From the NCBI RefSeq assembly GCF_037038585.1, contig NC_092525.1:2892969-2956968 (forward strand): DNA of 64,000 bases, in the 5' to 3' direction. Both the position numbers and the translations under genes were made by a program. How positions within the stretch are numbered: position 1 is the first letter of the stretch; each line of letters begins with the position of its first letter. This document shows positions 33,301-45,000 of the stretch, in pieces. The notes under the pieces are model-generated. The model had not been told where the DNA came from, did no database searches, and saw only the letters and a program-made list of their open reading frames with translations. The DNA comes from Patagioenas fasciata (lineage: Eukaryota; Chordata; Aves; Columbiformes; Columbidae).

Positions 33301-36300
33301 AACAAAGAGGACTGCGAGAGGGAGCGCTCTGACAGGACAAGAGGTATCAGTAAATCTGGCAAGAGGACAGTGGGGGAAGCGCTCTGGCGGATCAACAAGT
33401 CTCAATATATGTGGCAAGAGGATGAAGGGGGAGAGTTCACCAGTGGTTCAAAAGTCACCCAGAAAAAGGGGAAGAGGATGTCAAGGGGGGAGCGCTCTGG
33501 TCGATCACAAGACTCTCCTAAAAAACACACCAGGATGGTGGTGGGGGGGAATGTCCTATATGGGACAAGGGGTCCCGAGAAATCCAGCAAGAGGATGGTG
33601 GGGGGGAGCACTCCAGCAGACCAAGAATGTACTAAGGAAAGGCAAAAGGACGGCAGGAGGAGAGACCCAGTGGGTCAAGAGGTACCGAGAAATCCAGCAA
33701 GAGGACGACAGGGAGGAGCTCTTTAGCAGGCCAAAATCCAACTGAGGAAAGGCAAGAGGACAGCGGGGGAGAGCGCTCCAGTTCTTCAAGTGACTTCCCA
33801 GGCAGAAGGCAGGAGCATGGCGGGGCAGGACTGCGGCAGGTCAAGAATTCTCAGTCTGGCAATAGGATGGCGGGGAGGAGCGCCCTGACTAGAGGCAAGA
33901 CGAGGGTGAGGGAGAGCACTCGGACGTGTCAAGAAGACTCCCCCAAAACGTGCAAGAGGAAGGCCGGTGGGGAGAGCAATCCAGCAGATCAGGAAGTCTC
34001 AATAAATGCGGTAAGAAGGTGGCAGGTGGGAGCTCCCCAGTGGTTCAAGAGGTCCCAAGATATCCAGCAAGAGAACTGTGAGGGAGAGCGCTCCAACAGG
34101 TCAAGCGGTGTCAAGAAATCCAGCAAGACAATGGTGGAAAACGCTCCGGTGAGTCACAAGATTCCCCCAAAAAAAGGCAAGAGAATGGTGCAGGGGAGCA
34201 CTCTGGTGGATCAAGAAGCACCCAGGAAAAGGGGAAGAAGATGGTGGGGGGGAGCACTCTGGTTGGTCACAAGACTCCCCCAGAAAACACAAGAGGGTGG
34301 CAGGGGGAACGCCCTAATGGGTCAAGAGGACCCAAGAAATCCAGCAAGAGGACGGCGAGGGGGAGCGCTCTGGCAGATCAGGAAGTCTTGATAAATGCGG
34401 TAAGAGCATGGTGGGTGGGAGGCCCCCAGTGGTTCAAGAGGTCCCAAGAAATCTAGCAAGAGGGCGGCGAGGGGGAGCGCTCTGGCAGATCAGGACGTCT
34501 CAATAAATGCGGTAAAAGGATGGTGGGTGGGAGCCCCCCAGTGGTTCACAAGGTTCCAGGAAATCCAGCAAGAGGACGGCGTGGGGGAGCGCTGTGGCAC
34601 ATGAAGAACCCTCAGTACATCTGGCAAGAGGACGGTGAGGGGGTGCTCTGATGGGTCAAGGTTGCTGTGAAAAAAGCCCAAGAGGGTGGTAAGGAGAAGC
34701 TCACCGGTGATTCACGAATCACCCAGAAAAAAGGGAAGAGGACAGTGCGGGGGAGCTCTTCAGTTGTTGAAGAGAATCCCCAGAAAAAGGCAGGAGGATG
34801 ATGAGGGGGAACACTCTGGCGGGTCAAGAAGTCTCAGTAAGTCCGGCAAGAAGACGGTGGGGAGGAGAGCTCGTGTGGGTCAAGAGGTCCCAAGAAACCC
34901 AGCAAGAGGACAGCAGGGGCGAGCGCTCCGGCAGATCAGGAAATCTCGATAAATGCAGTTAGAGGATGGTGGGTGTGAGCCCCTCAGTTGTTTAAGACGT
35001 CCCAAGAAATCCAGCAAGAGAACTGCGAGGGGGAGCGCTCCGGCAGGTCAAGCGATGTCAAGAAATCCAGCAAGACAATGGTGGAGAACTCTCCGGCGAG
35101 TCACAAGACTCTCCCAAAAAAGGCAAAAGAATGGTGCAGGGGAGCACTCTGGTGGATCAAGAAGCACCCAGGAAAAGGGGAAGAGGATGGTGGGGGGAAA
35201 CGGCCTGGTTGGTCACAAGACTCTCCCAAAAAAGGCAAAAGAATGGTGCAGGGGAGCACTCTGGTGGATCAAGAAGCACCCAGGAAAAGGGGAAGAGGAT
35301 GGTGGGGGGAAACGGCCTGGTTGGTCACAAGACTCCCCCAAAAACCACAAGAGGGTGGCAGGGGGAACGCCCTAATGGGTCAAGAAGTCCCAAGAAATCC
35401 AGCAAGAGGACGACAGGGAGGAGCTCTTTAGCAGGCCAAAATCCCACTGAGGAAAGGCAAGAGGACAGCGGGGGAGAGCGCTCCAGTTCTTCAAGTGACT
35501 TCCCAGGCAGAAGGCAGGAGCATGGTGGGGCAGGACTGCGGCAGGTCAAGAATTCTCAGTCTGGCAATAGGATGGCGGGGAGGAGCGTTCCAGCGGGAGA
35601 AGAGCGCCCTGACTAGAGGCAAGACAAGGGTGAGGGAGAGCGCTCGGATGTGTGAAGAAGACTCCCCCAAAAAAGTGCAAGAGGAAGGCCAGGGGCAGAG
35701 CAATCCAGCAGATCAGGAAGTCTCAATAAATGCGGTAAGAGGATGGCGGGTGCGAGCCCCCCCAGTGGTCCAAGAGATCCCAAGAAATCCAGCAAGAGGA
35801 CGGCAAGGGGGAGCGCTCCAGCAGATCAGGAAATCTCGATAAATGCGGTTAGAGGATGGTGGGTGGGAGCCCCACAGTTGTTTAAGGCATCCCAAGAAAT
35901 CCAGCAAGAGGACGGCGAGGGGGAACGCTCTGGCAGATCAGGACGTCTCAATAAATGCGGTAAGAGGATGGCGGGTGGGAGCCCCCCAGTGGTTCAAAAT
36001 GTCCCAAGATATCCAGGAAGAGAACTGTGAGGGGGAGCGCTCCGGCAGGTCAAGCGATGTCAACAAATCCAGCAAGACAATGGTGGAGAACGCTCCGGTG
36101 AGTCACAAGACTCCACCAAAAAAGGCAAGAGAATGGTTAGGCGATGGTAACAGGCAGCTTTGAGAGCACTCTGGTGGATCAAGAAGCACCCAGGAAAAGG
36201 GGAAGAGGATGGTGGGGGGAAACGGCCTGGTTGATCACAAGACTCCCCCAAAAACCACAAGAGGGTGGCAGGGGGAACGCCCTAAGGGGTCAAGAGGTTC

Positions 36301-37130
36301 CAAGAAATCCAGCAGGAGGACGGCGAGGGGGAGCGCTCCAGCAGGCTGAGATTGTACTAAAGAAAGGCAAAAGGACAGCAGGAGGAGAAACCCAGTGGGT
36401 CAAGAGGTCCCAAGAAATCCAGTAAGAGGACAACAGGGAGGAGTGCTCTGGCAGGCCAAAATCTCAGTGAAGAAAGGCAAGAGGACAGCAGGGGGGAGTG
36501 CTCCAGTTCTTCAAGTGACTTCCCAGGTAGAAGGCAGAAGGACAGTGGGGTAGCGCTGGGACAGGTCGAGAATTCTCAATCTGGCAATAGCACAGCAGGG
36601 AGGAGCATCCAGCGGGACAGGAGCACCCTGAAAATAGGCAAGACAAGGGTGAGTGAGAGCACTCCGAGATGTCAAGAAGTGTCAAAAAATCTGGTAAAGG
36701 ATGGCAGGGGGGAGTGCTGTGGATATTCAAGAGACTCCCCAGTAAAAGGCAAGAGGACGGCGCGGGGAAGTGCTCCAGCACGTCAAGATCGCACTGAAGA
36801 AAGGCAAGGTCACAGTGGAGGGGAGCATTCCCGTTGTTCCAATGGTTCAAAAGGTCCCAAGAAATCCAACAAGAGAACTGCGAGGGGGAGCGCTCTGGCA
36901 AGTCAAGCGGTGTCAATAACCCCAGCAAGGCAACGGCGGAGAGCGCTCTGGTGAGTCACGAGACTCCCCTACAAAGGACGAGAGGATGGTGGAGGGGAGC
37001 CCACCAGTGGTTCAAGCAGCACCCAGGAAAAGGGGAGGAGGCTGACGAGGGGCAGGCCTCTGGCGGGCCAAGATCGCTGAGGGAAGGTGCGGGGGAGCTT
37101 GCTGGTGGCTCAAGAGACCTCTAGAAAAAG
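33301..37130 (+). repeat. 56-bp purine-rich minisatellite array (U1)
   Basis: About 68 diverged copies of a roughly 56-bp unit, typified by CAAGAAATCCAGCAAGAGG, then ACGGCGAGGGGGAGCGCTC and TGGCAGATCAGG. Successive spacings measured at the left end are 55, 54, 59, 59, 57, 54, 56 and 55 bp, so the period is not a multiple of three. Plus-strand purine richness keeps two or three frames open at once, each giving Lys/Arg/Gly/Ser-rich translations. Higher-order repeats are present: a 112-bp dimer duplicated at 35110-35331, and a segment repeated 1705 bp apart. Donor-like GTAAGA/GTAAGT sites recur inside. A good donor AAAAAG|GTAAGAGG ends the array. Confidence 0.85.
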
Positions 37131-37261
37131 GTAAGAGGGCGGCGGGGGGTGGGAGGGCGCCTCAGCTGGTGAAGAGGAACCCCGAAAACAAGGCAAGAGA
37201 ATGTTGGTGGGGGGAGCGCTCTGGCGGTTCCAGAGGCTCCCCGAGATCCGCTCAGACGGCA

Positions 37262-37410
37262 GCGGGTAACGCGGCAGCTCAGCGTCAATCAAAGAAGAAC
37301 AGGAAGGCGGTTGACCTGCAATTCCAGAGCGAGGAGGAAGACTGGCAACCCGAACGAGGAGCAGCAGAACTTGGCATGGCCTCTGAAATCCTCCTTTAAT
37401 CTGGGCTCAG
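37262..37410 (+). other. Module 4, candidate exon with stop (U1)
   Basis: Diverged fourth copy of the module, placed after the minisatellite. It reads KKNRKAVDLQFQSEEEDWQP and then ERGAAELGMASEILL and a TAA, followed 10 bp later by a strong donor CTCAG|GTAAGC (37411). It aligns with module 3's GAGGGAAGATGGGCAACCTG region, and its tail (CTCCTTTAATCTGGG) aligns with the CCTGTAATCAGG tails of the other modules. It is the module with the cleanest frame and donor. Function unknown. Confidence 0.4.
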
Positions 37411-37877
37411 GTAAGCTGGAAGCAGGGGACATAGGCTGGGGTTTGGGAGGTGGGCAGGTGAGAAATGATCCGCATTTTTGATCTCCTGAGTGACTGAAGC
37501 GCCTGAGAGTTCATTTGGAGTCGTTGCCTTACTTGATTTTACACTGACTTTTGCATTATATTTTAATGACGTAGAATTTTCCGTTTTGACATCGAAACCT
37601 AAACTTCTTTGGAAATTCATCCTCTGTCCCTTCAGTCTGAGCTCGTGGCACTTCCACTGTCTCGTGGCCCGCGTTTCAATGTACATTAGATCGCTTCCTG
37701 GGCCTTGGATTTTAAGTAATGGTCCGTCACAAGTTTGTTTTTCTTGTCCTTAACAGGCAGCTTTGAGAGCTCTCTAAGGAAAAGTGATATCTTTTTACCT
37801 TGTTACTGCTCTTTCCATGTTACGAGCAGCCACCCTCTTTATGATCAGTCTCATGCTTTTCTTCCTTTCTTGCCCAG

Positions 37878-38023
37878 GTTCAGAATACCAGGAATTCCAA
37901 GCTTCAAGTTTCCTGTGGAACATTGCGGGAGACCTTGATAACGTGGCAATGAGGGAGGTGATGAAGAGAAACAATACCTGTTCCTTTCCCATTTCAAGAC
38001 GTTATTTTTTACCTTCCTGGTAG
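37878..38023 (+). other. Candidate 3' coding exon, about 48 codons (U1)
   Basis: Acceptor CTTTCTTGCCCAG precedes a frame reading (G)SEYQEFQASSFLWNIAGD and onward to RRYFLPSW and TAG. Composition is ordinary and not repetitive, which makes it one of the more protein-like segments of the unit. A further acceptor TTGTCCTTAACAG at 37744-37756 lies upstream. The four copies differ at one residue near the end (Tyr or Cys). Homology not recognised. Confidence 0.35.
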
Positions 38024-38268
38024 CTGTGAGATGATTTGCAATCTTGCGCTAGCATCTGCCTGAAAGAGAACACGGACCCTTTGGGTGCCTCCTCAAGAAA
38101 TACTTGCTCTATGGTTCTGGCGATGTCCAGGCTTCAAGGGTGGGGCATAGGGCAGTGTAAATCTTAGGGGGCCTCCCGGGATGTCTGCAGGTTTGGGTGA
38201 CCCGTGGCTGGGACGGGGACGCCGAGGTTGTCAATCTTGCCCTGAATCTCTCGCTCCCTCTCTTGCAG
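38024..38268. other. Paralogous intron flank of exon Z
   Basis: From about 38165 (GGGGCCTCCCGGGATGTCTGCAGG) this aligns with the exon A flank at about 29448 (CAGGCCTCCTAGGATTCCTGCAGG), at visibly lower identity than the unit-to-unit matches. It shows that the exon A/Z paralogy extends about 100 bp into the intron. Copies recur before each exon Z. Confidence 0.6.
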
Positions 38269-38281
38269 CACCCGAGACCGA

Positions 38282-38536
38282 ATGGAGGAGCAAGTGTACG
38301 GGAAGTTCCTGCGCCACGACACAGATCACATTTATCGCTCTCGCCCTGAGAGACCCGGAGAACCAAACCGTTCCCATCGTGCCTTGAAGCAGCCTCTGCT
38401 CATGCGCTTCTCCCAGGGAGAAGGCAGAATGGCAGTAGCTCGCCACGTTATACCACAGGGTGCACACTCTGCAGCTTTCAAGCCCAGCTCTGCGTTAGCT
38501 CACCCCTGCAATTTTGCACCGCCCACGCAAATTTGA
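38282..38536 (+). CDS. Hypothetical 84-codon frame, exon Z/A hybrid (U1/U2)
   Basis: The exon begins at 38269 after TCTTGCAG. The first 105 bp are Z-type: residue changes relative to exon A include K3E, D6Y, Y19R and P23E, and CGA replaces the stop before the ATG. From 38375 on it is A-type. Residue 41 is Met rather than Thr in this copy. The switch between types marks the unit junction. Confidence 0.25.
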   Translation: MEEQVYGKFLRHDTDHIYRSRPERPGEPNRSHRALKQPLLMRFSQGEGRMAVARHVIPQGAHSAAFKPSSALAHPCNFAPPTQI

Positions 38537-38842
38537 GTTGTCGCTGGTTGTTGCAGCGTTTGGCTTTGGTGAGGACAGCGTGTGTTTGTCAGCAGTTGGT
38601 GTAGGGTGGAATCTTGAGGAGAAAGTGATATTTCCGTGCCAGAACTGGTTGGTGTTTGCATGGTATTGTGGTAGTTGTTCCCGCAGGTGATCAGTGCTGG
38701 AGTGTTATTGCAGGATGAGGGGATTTTGAAGGCTTGTCTGTGAGATGCACTAGAGGCAGCAGTTGCAAACGAAAGGCTGAGGTGTGGAGAGTTTGTCGGT
38801 GGGTTTTGGACAGTTGTCAGTTGAAGAGTTGGTTGTTTGCAG

Positions 38843-39055
38843 GTGAGGTGTAGAGCAGAGGGTGAAGCTGACTTTGCCTGGGCGGCGCAACTGGATGGGT
38901 GTGCAGAGCTGAGGAGAGCGGGCTTCTGCGGGTGACCCTAAAGCTGGAGAACCAGCCAGCGGCAGCTCCAGACAGTCCCGCTGCCGAGCTTGGCCGTGTA
39001 GGGCCAGTGCCCTGGGGCACAGGGAGTGTGACCCTCCGCAAGCACCAAACAGCAG
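38843..39055 (+). other. Candidate exon B (U2)
   Basis: Copy with GGCCGTG; splice signals intact. Confidence 0.35.
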
Positions 39056-39300
39056 GTGAGGACTGTGGGGATTTGTACTGAGCTATGATATCTCTAAGGC
39101 ATGTGCGAGGGGCCGGGGCCAAGGCAAGGTGGGCTCGTTGTGGGGTGTGGGGAGGTGTCAGCCCCCGGACTCAGCCCCTGTCTGATTGTAGTGCCCTTGG
39201 GCTGGTGTAGCTCAGTCCTCTGTGTGTTTCTCTTCAGGTGGAGCAGCGTGCAAAGGAAAAGCAAGGAAGGAGAGGAAGGTGGTGAACCTATGAGGAAGAG

Positions 39301-40280
39301 TGTAGCGAATCTGGCGTGGACTCACGGTAAGGTGCCATGAGAGACATTTATTACAAACTCAGGTTTGCATTTATACTCGCTATGATGCTTGCTCAAGCAT
39401 TTGCTCTTTAGCTAAGTTAGACATTACATGAGCGATGTAACTGCCATATACGCATTTTTTTCTATAGTAAGCTGTCCCTCTGTCCCTGATGTATCAGTCC
39501 TGTATCCTGTATCTTAGTAGTCATAATTTTTCCCCAAGTAGATGAATATTTGCAAGCAGCTTTATCTCCAGTCGTTACCTGTTCATATAATTCTCATTCA
39601 TCTTTGTGCCATGTCTCCAACTGAAATGTACCAGTTTTAGGAAAGTCTAGCACATGATTAGCAATCCATTCTAATAAACTCACCAATCAGACCCCTGATA
39701 CATCCTGATTTTGCGTTTGTAGCGCATGTTGAAGGACATCCAGGGTTTGTCTTTGCTTAAGGGATAACTTCCCTCCCATGGTTCCCAATCGCTCACCTTT
39801 CGTTGGTGGTGGGCGCGCACTGTCCTGGTTCCCGGTCCTGTTTCCTGGTTCGATTGGGCTTCGCTACCAGAGCGGCTACTGCCTTTATAGGCACGCTGAA
39901 AGTCCCTGTTCCAGGGCGCCATTTGTAGCGAATGCGGTACGGACTCTCTTTTAAGGTGCAATGAGAGATGTTTATTACAAATTCAGGCTTGCGTTTATAC
40001 TCGCTATGATGCTTGCTCAAGCATTTGTTGATTAGCTAAGTTAGTCATTACATAAGTGATGTGTTTTGTGTTCCCACCAAAGTCACTGCCATAAACACCT
40101 TTTTTGTCTATCACAAGCTGTCCCTCTGTCCTTGATGCATCAATCCTGTATCAACTCCTCTGTCCTTGATGTATCACATAGCATACAGTCCTTTGTTCTT
40201 GTATTTTTCCACTAATGCTTGTTCTCATGCTGTTGACTCTTGCAGTTTCTCACGTGCCCGGTCTTCCGTGTACTGACACA
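39301..40280 (-). mobile_element. Deleted ERVK-like provirus (U2)
   Basis: Same insertion as in U1, with GAAGAG at 39295-39300 and 40281-40286. It was carried by unit amplification and is not an independent integration. Confidence 0.8.
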
Positions 40281-40527
40281 GAAGAGCGATCACGAAAGAG
40301 GATTGGAGCGCACCTGTGAGTCAAGCAGAGTCAAGAAAGAAGATGACAGTGGTGGACCTGTGAGTCAGGAGGGGACAAAAGAGGAGAAAGGTGATGGAGC
40401 TACGAGTCAAGAGTGAGGAGGAAGATGGGCAGGCTGAGCCAGCGAGAAGGAGAATGTATCCTTAAGCACAGGGAACGATCTGTGATTAGTGCGTCCCCCT
40501 CCCACCCCTAGAAACCGTGCTCGGGGG

Positions 40528-42029
40528 TAAAGTGGTAAAATGGGAGCAGGGGCTGTTGGCTGTGTTTTGGGAGGTGGGGGTGGTGAGCAGGGGCTGGGCT
40601 CTTGGACTTGGGAGCAGTTAAGGGAGCAGGGTGGTCATCCCTTGGGATGTGTCTGTCTGCCAGCAGGTAAAGGAGGGGGAAGAGGATCCTGCCGGGGTGA
40701 GGGCCTGGCCAGCTCTCCACTCCCAGGGCTCTTGATGCTGGTGTGGTGTGTTGCTGTAAGTGCCAGGGGTGACTGGCAAAGAAAGTCTTTGTGGGGTGCA
40801 TGCTGGGAAACTGTGCTGCTACGGAGGGGCTGGGTTGGTGGGAAGGCCTGTGCGGGGGGCCGGGGCCAAGGCAAGGTGGCCTTGTGGTGGGGTGTGGGGA
40901 TGCGTCAGCGACCGGACTCGCCCCCTCGTGTGACTGTACGGGCCTGGGGTGGGTATATTTTTGTTTTCTGTGCATCTCTGTTCGGGTGGAGCAGCTCGCA
41001 AAGGTGAAAGCAAGAAAGAAGAGGAAGGTGGTGAACCTACGAGGAAGAGCGATCAAGAAAGAGGATTGGAGTGCATCTGCAAGTCAACAGGGATCAAGAA
41101 AGAAGATGACGGTGGTAGAGCTGCGTGTCAGGAGGGATCAAGAAAGAAGAGGAGGAAGGTGATGGAGCTGCGAGGCAGGAGTGAGGAGGAAGAAAATGTC
41201 CCCCTTGGGACAGGGACCTCCCTGTAATCAGGACTGCGCCCTCCCACCCCTGGAAACTGCTCAGGGGCCCAGACATCCATGGGAAGGTTGTGTCCGACAA
41301 CACGAGCCAGATCTTCAGCACTGGCTGCTGTTCAGCTGGGACCAGGGGCTGCTGGTGGGGTTTTGGGAGGCGGGGTGGGTGAGTAGAGGCTGGGCTTTTG
41401 TACTCATGAGTGGTTGAGAGAGAGGGCTGGACACCTCTTGGGAGGTGTCTTGTCTGTCTGCCATCAGCTAAAGGAGGGGGAAGAGGATCCTGCCGGGGTG
41501 AGGGCCTGGCCAGCTCTCCACTCCCAGGGCTCTTGATGCTGATGTGGTGTGTTGCTGTAAGTGCCAGGGGTGACTGGCAAAGAAAGTCTTTGTGGGGTGC
41601 ATGCTGGGAAACTGTGCTGCTACGGAGGGGCTGGGTTGGTGGGAAGGCCTGTGCGGGGGGCCGGGGCCAAGGCAAGGTGGGCTTGCTGTGGGATGTGGGG
41701 ATGCGTCAGCGAGCGGACTCACCCCCTATGTGACTGTACGGGCTTGGGGTGGGTGTATTTCTGTCTTCAGGGCATTTCGGTTTGGGTGGAGCAGCTCACA
41801 AAGGCGAAAGCAAGAAAGGAAAGTAAGGTTGTGAACTTACGAGAAAGAGTGATCAAGAAAGAGGATTTGAGTTCATCCGGGAGTCGAGGGATCAAGAAAG
41901 AAGAGGAGGAAGGTGATGGACGTGCATATTGAAAATGAGAGGGAAGATGGGCAACCTGAAGCATGGAGCAAGGGAATGTCTCCTAGAACAAAGGGACCTT
42001 TCTGTAATCAGAGATCCCCCCCTCCTACC
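40528..42029 (+). repeat. Modules 2 and 3 (U2)
   Basis: Copies at 40986-41227 and 41771-41932. Same lost acceptor in module 2. Reading frames as in U1. Confidence 0.55.
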
Positions 42030-42039
42030 CTACAAACTG

Positions 42040-45000
42040 AACAAAGAGGACTGCGAGAGGGAGCGCTCTGACAGGACAAGAGGTATCAGTAAATCTGGCA
42101 AGAGGACAGTGGGGGAAGCGCTCTGGCGGATCAACAAGTCTCAATATATGTGGCAAGAGGATGAAGGGGGAGAGTTCACCAGTGGTTCAAAAGTCACCCA
42201 GAAAAAGGGGAAGAGGATGTCAAGGGGGGAGCGCTCTGGTCGATCACAAGACTCTCCTAAAAAACACAACAGGATGGTGGTGGGGGGGAATGTCCTATAT
42301 GGGACAAGGGGTCCCGAGAAATCCAGCAAGAGGATGGTGGGGGGGAGCACTCCAGCAGACCAAGAATGTACTAAGGAAAGGCAAAAGGACGGCAGGAGGA
42401 GAGACCCAGTGGGTCAAGAGGTACCGAGAAATCCAGCAAGAGGACGACAGGGAGGAGCTCTTTAGCAGGCCAAAATCCCACTGAGGAAAGGCAAGAGGAC
42501 AGCGGGGGAGAGCGCTCCAGTTCTTCAAGTGACTTCCCAGGCAGAAGGCAGGAGCATGGCGGGGCAGGACTGCGGCAGGTCAAGAATTCTCAGTCTGGCA
42601 ATAGGATGGCGGGGAGGAGCGCCCTGACTAGAGGCAAGACGAGGGTGAGGGAGAGCACTCGGACGTGTCAAGAAGACTCCCCCAAAAAGTGCAAGAGGAA
42701 GGCCGGTGGGGAGAGCAATCCAGCAGATCAGGAAGTCTCAATAAATGCGGTAAGAAGGTGGCAGGTGGGAGCTCCCCAGTGGTTCAAGAGGTCCCAAGAT
42801 ATCCAGCAAGAGAACTGTGAGGGAGAGCGCTCCAACAGGTCAAGCGGTGTCAAGAAATCCAGCAAGACAATGGTGGAAAACGCTCCGGTGAGTCACAAGA
42901 TTCCCCCAAAAAAAGGCAAGAGAATGGTGCAGGGGAGCACTCTGGTGGATCAAGAAGCACCCAGGAAAAGGGGAAGAAGATGGTGGGGGGGAGCACTCTG
43001 GTTGGTCACAAGACTCCCCCAGAAAACACAAGAGGGTGGCAGGGGGAACGCCCTAATGGGTCAAGAGGACCCAAGAAATCCAGCAAGAGGACGGCGAGGG
43101 GGAGCGCTCTGGCAGATCAGGAAGTCTCGATAAATGCGGTAAGAGCATGGTGGGTGGGAGGCCCCCAGTGGTTCAAGAGGTCCCAAGAAATCCAGCAAGA
43201 GGGCGGCGAGGGGGAGCGCTCTGGCAGATCAGGACGTCTCAATAAATGCGGTAAGAGCATGGTGGGTGGGAGCCCCCCAGTGGTTCACAAGGTTCCAGGA
43301 AATCCAGCAAGAGGACGGCGTGGGGGAGCGCTGTGGCAGATGAAGAACCCTCAGTACATCTGGCAAGAGGACGGTGAGGGGGTGCTCTGATGGGTCAAGG
43401 TTGCTCTGAAAAAAGCCCAAGAGGGTGGTAAGGAGAAGCTCACTGGTGATTCACGAATCACCCAGAAAAAAGGGAAGAGGACAGTGCGGGGGAGCTCTTC
43501 AGTTGTTGAAGAGAATCCCCAGAAAAAGGCAGGAGGATGATGAGGGGGAACACTCTGGCGGGTCAAGAAGTCTCAGTAAGTCCGGCAAGAAGACGGTGGG
43601 GAGGAGAGCTCGTGTGGGTCAAGAGGTCCCAAGAAACCCAGCAAGAGGACAGCAGGGGCGAGCGCTCCGGCAGATCATGAAATCTCGATAAATGCAGTTA
43701 GAGGATGGTGGGTATGAGCCCCTCAGTTGTTTAAGACGTCCCAAGAAATCCAGCAAGAGAACTGCGAGGGGGAGCGCTCCGGCAGGTCAAGCGATGTCAA
43801 GAAATCCAGCAAGACAATGGTGGAGAACTCTCCGGCGAGTCACAAGACTCTCCCAAAAAAGGCAAAAGAATGGTGCAGGGGAGCACTCTGGTGGATCAAG
43901 AAGCACCCAGGAAAAGGGGAAGAGGATGGTGGGGGGAAACGGCCTGGTTGGTCACAAGACTCCCCCAAAAACCACAAGAGGGTGGCAGGGGGAACGCCCT
44001 AATGGGTCAAGAAGTCCCAAGAAATCCAGCAAGAGGACGACAGGGAGGAGCTCTTTAGCAGGCCAAAATCCCACTGAGGAAAGGCAAGAGGACAGCGGGG
44101 GAGAGCGCTCCAGTTCTTCAAGTGACTTCCCAGGCAGAAGGCAGGAGCATGGTGGGGCAGGACTGCGGCAGGTCAAGAATTCTCAGTCTGGCAATAGGAT
44201 GGCGGGGAGGAGCGTTCCAGCGGGAGAAGAGCGCCCTGACTAGAGGCAAGACAAGGGTGAGGGAGAGCGCTCGGATGTGTGAAGAAGACTCCCCCAAAAA
44301 AGTGCAAGAGGAAGGCCAGGGGGAGAGCAATCCAGCAGATCAGGAAGTCTCAATAAATGCGGTAAGAGGATGGCGGGTGGGAGCCCCCCCAGTGGTCCAA
44401 GAGATCCCAAGAAATCCAGCAAGAGGACGGCAAGGGGGAGCGCTCCAGCAGATCAGGAAATCTCGATAAATGCGGTTAGAGGATGGTGGGTGGGAGCCCC
44501 ACAGTCGTTTAAGGCATCCCAAGAAATCCAGCAAAAGGACGGCGAGGGGGAACGCTCTGGCAGATCAGGACGTCTCAATAAATGCGGTAAGAGGATGGCG
44601 GGTGGGAGCCCCCCAGTGGTTCAAAATGTCCCAAGATATCCAGGAAGAGAACTGTGAGGGAGAGCGCTCCGGCAGGTCAAGCGATGTCAACAAATCCAGC
44701 AAGACAATGGTGGAGAACGCTCCGGTGAGTCACAAGACTCCACCAAAAAAGGCAAGAGAATGGTTAGGCGATGGTAACAGGCAGCTTTGAGAGCACTCTG
44801 GTGGATCAAGAAGCACCCAGGAAAAGGGGAAGAGGATGGTGGGGGGAAACGGCCTGGTTGATCACAAGACTCCCCCAAAAACCACAAGAGGGTGGCAGGG
44901 GGAACGCCCTAAGGGGTCAAGAGGTTCCAAGAAATCCAGCAGGAGGACGGCGAGGGGGAGCGCTCCAGCAGGCTGAGATTGTACTAAAGAAAGGCAAAAG

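Larger units (their letters stand above)
29637..38374 (+). repeat. Tandem array unit U1 (8738 bp)
   Basis: First unit of the array, overlapping D2. Order: exon A 3' half, exon B, module 1 with provirus, modules 2 and 3, 56-bp minisatellite, module 4, 3' segment, exon Z 5' half. It carries the extra 112-bp dimer in the minisatellite. The unit end is set by the last A/Z difference (T at 29636 versus C at 38374). Confidence 0.9.

Noticed and set aside
33175-35616. 100-183-codon plus-strand frames in the minisatellite, which could be read as an SR/RS-like protein
   Set aside because: Open in two or three frames simultaneously, repeat period not a multiple of three, and minus-strand frames are also open. 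Treated as composition artefact.
35735-35770. About 30-bp GT...AG segments within minisatellite copies, as tiny introns
   Set aside because: Far below the known minimum length of vertebrate introns.
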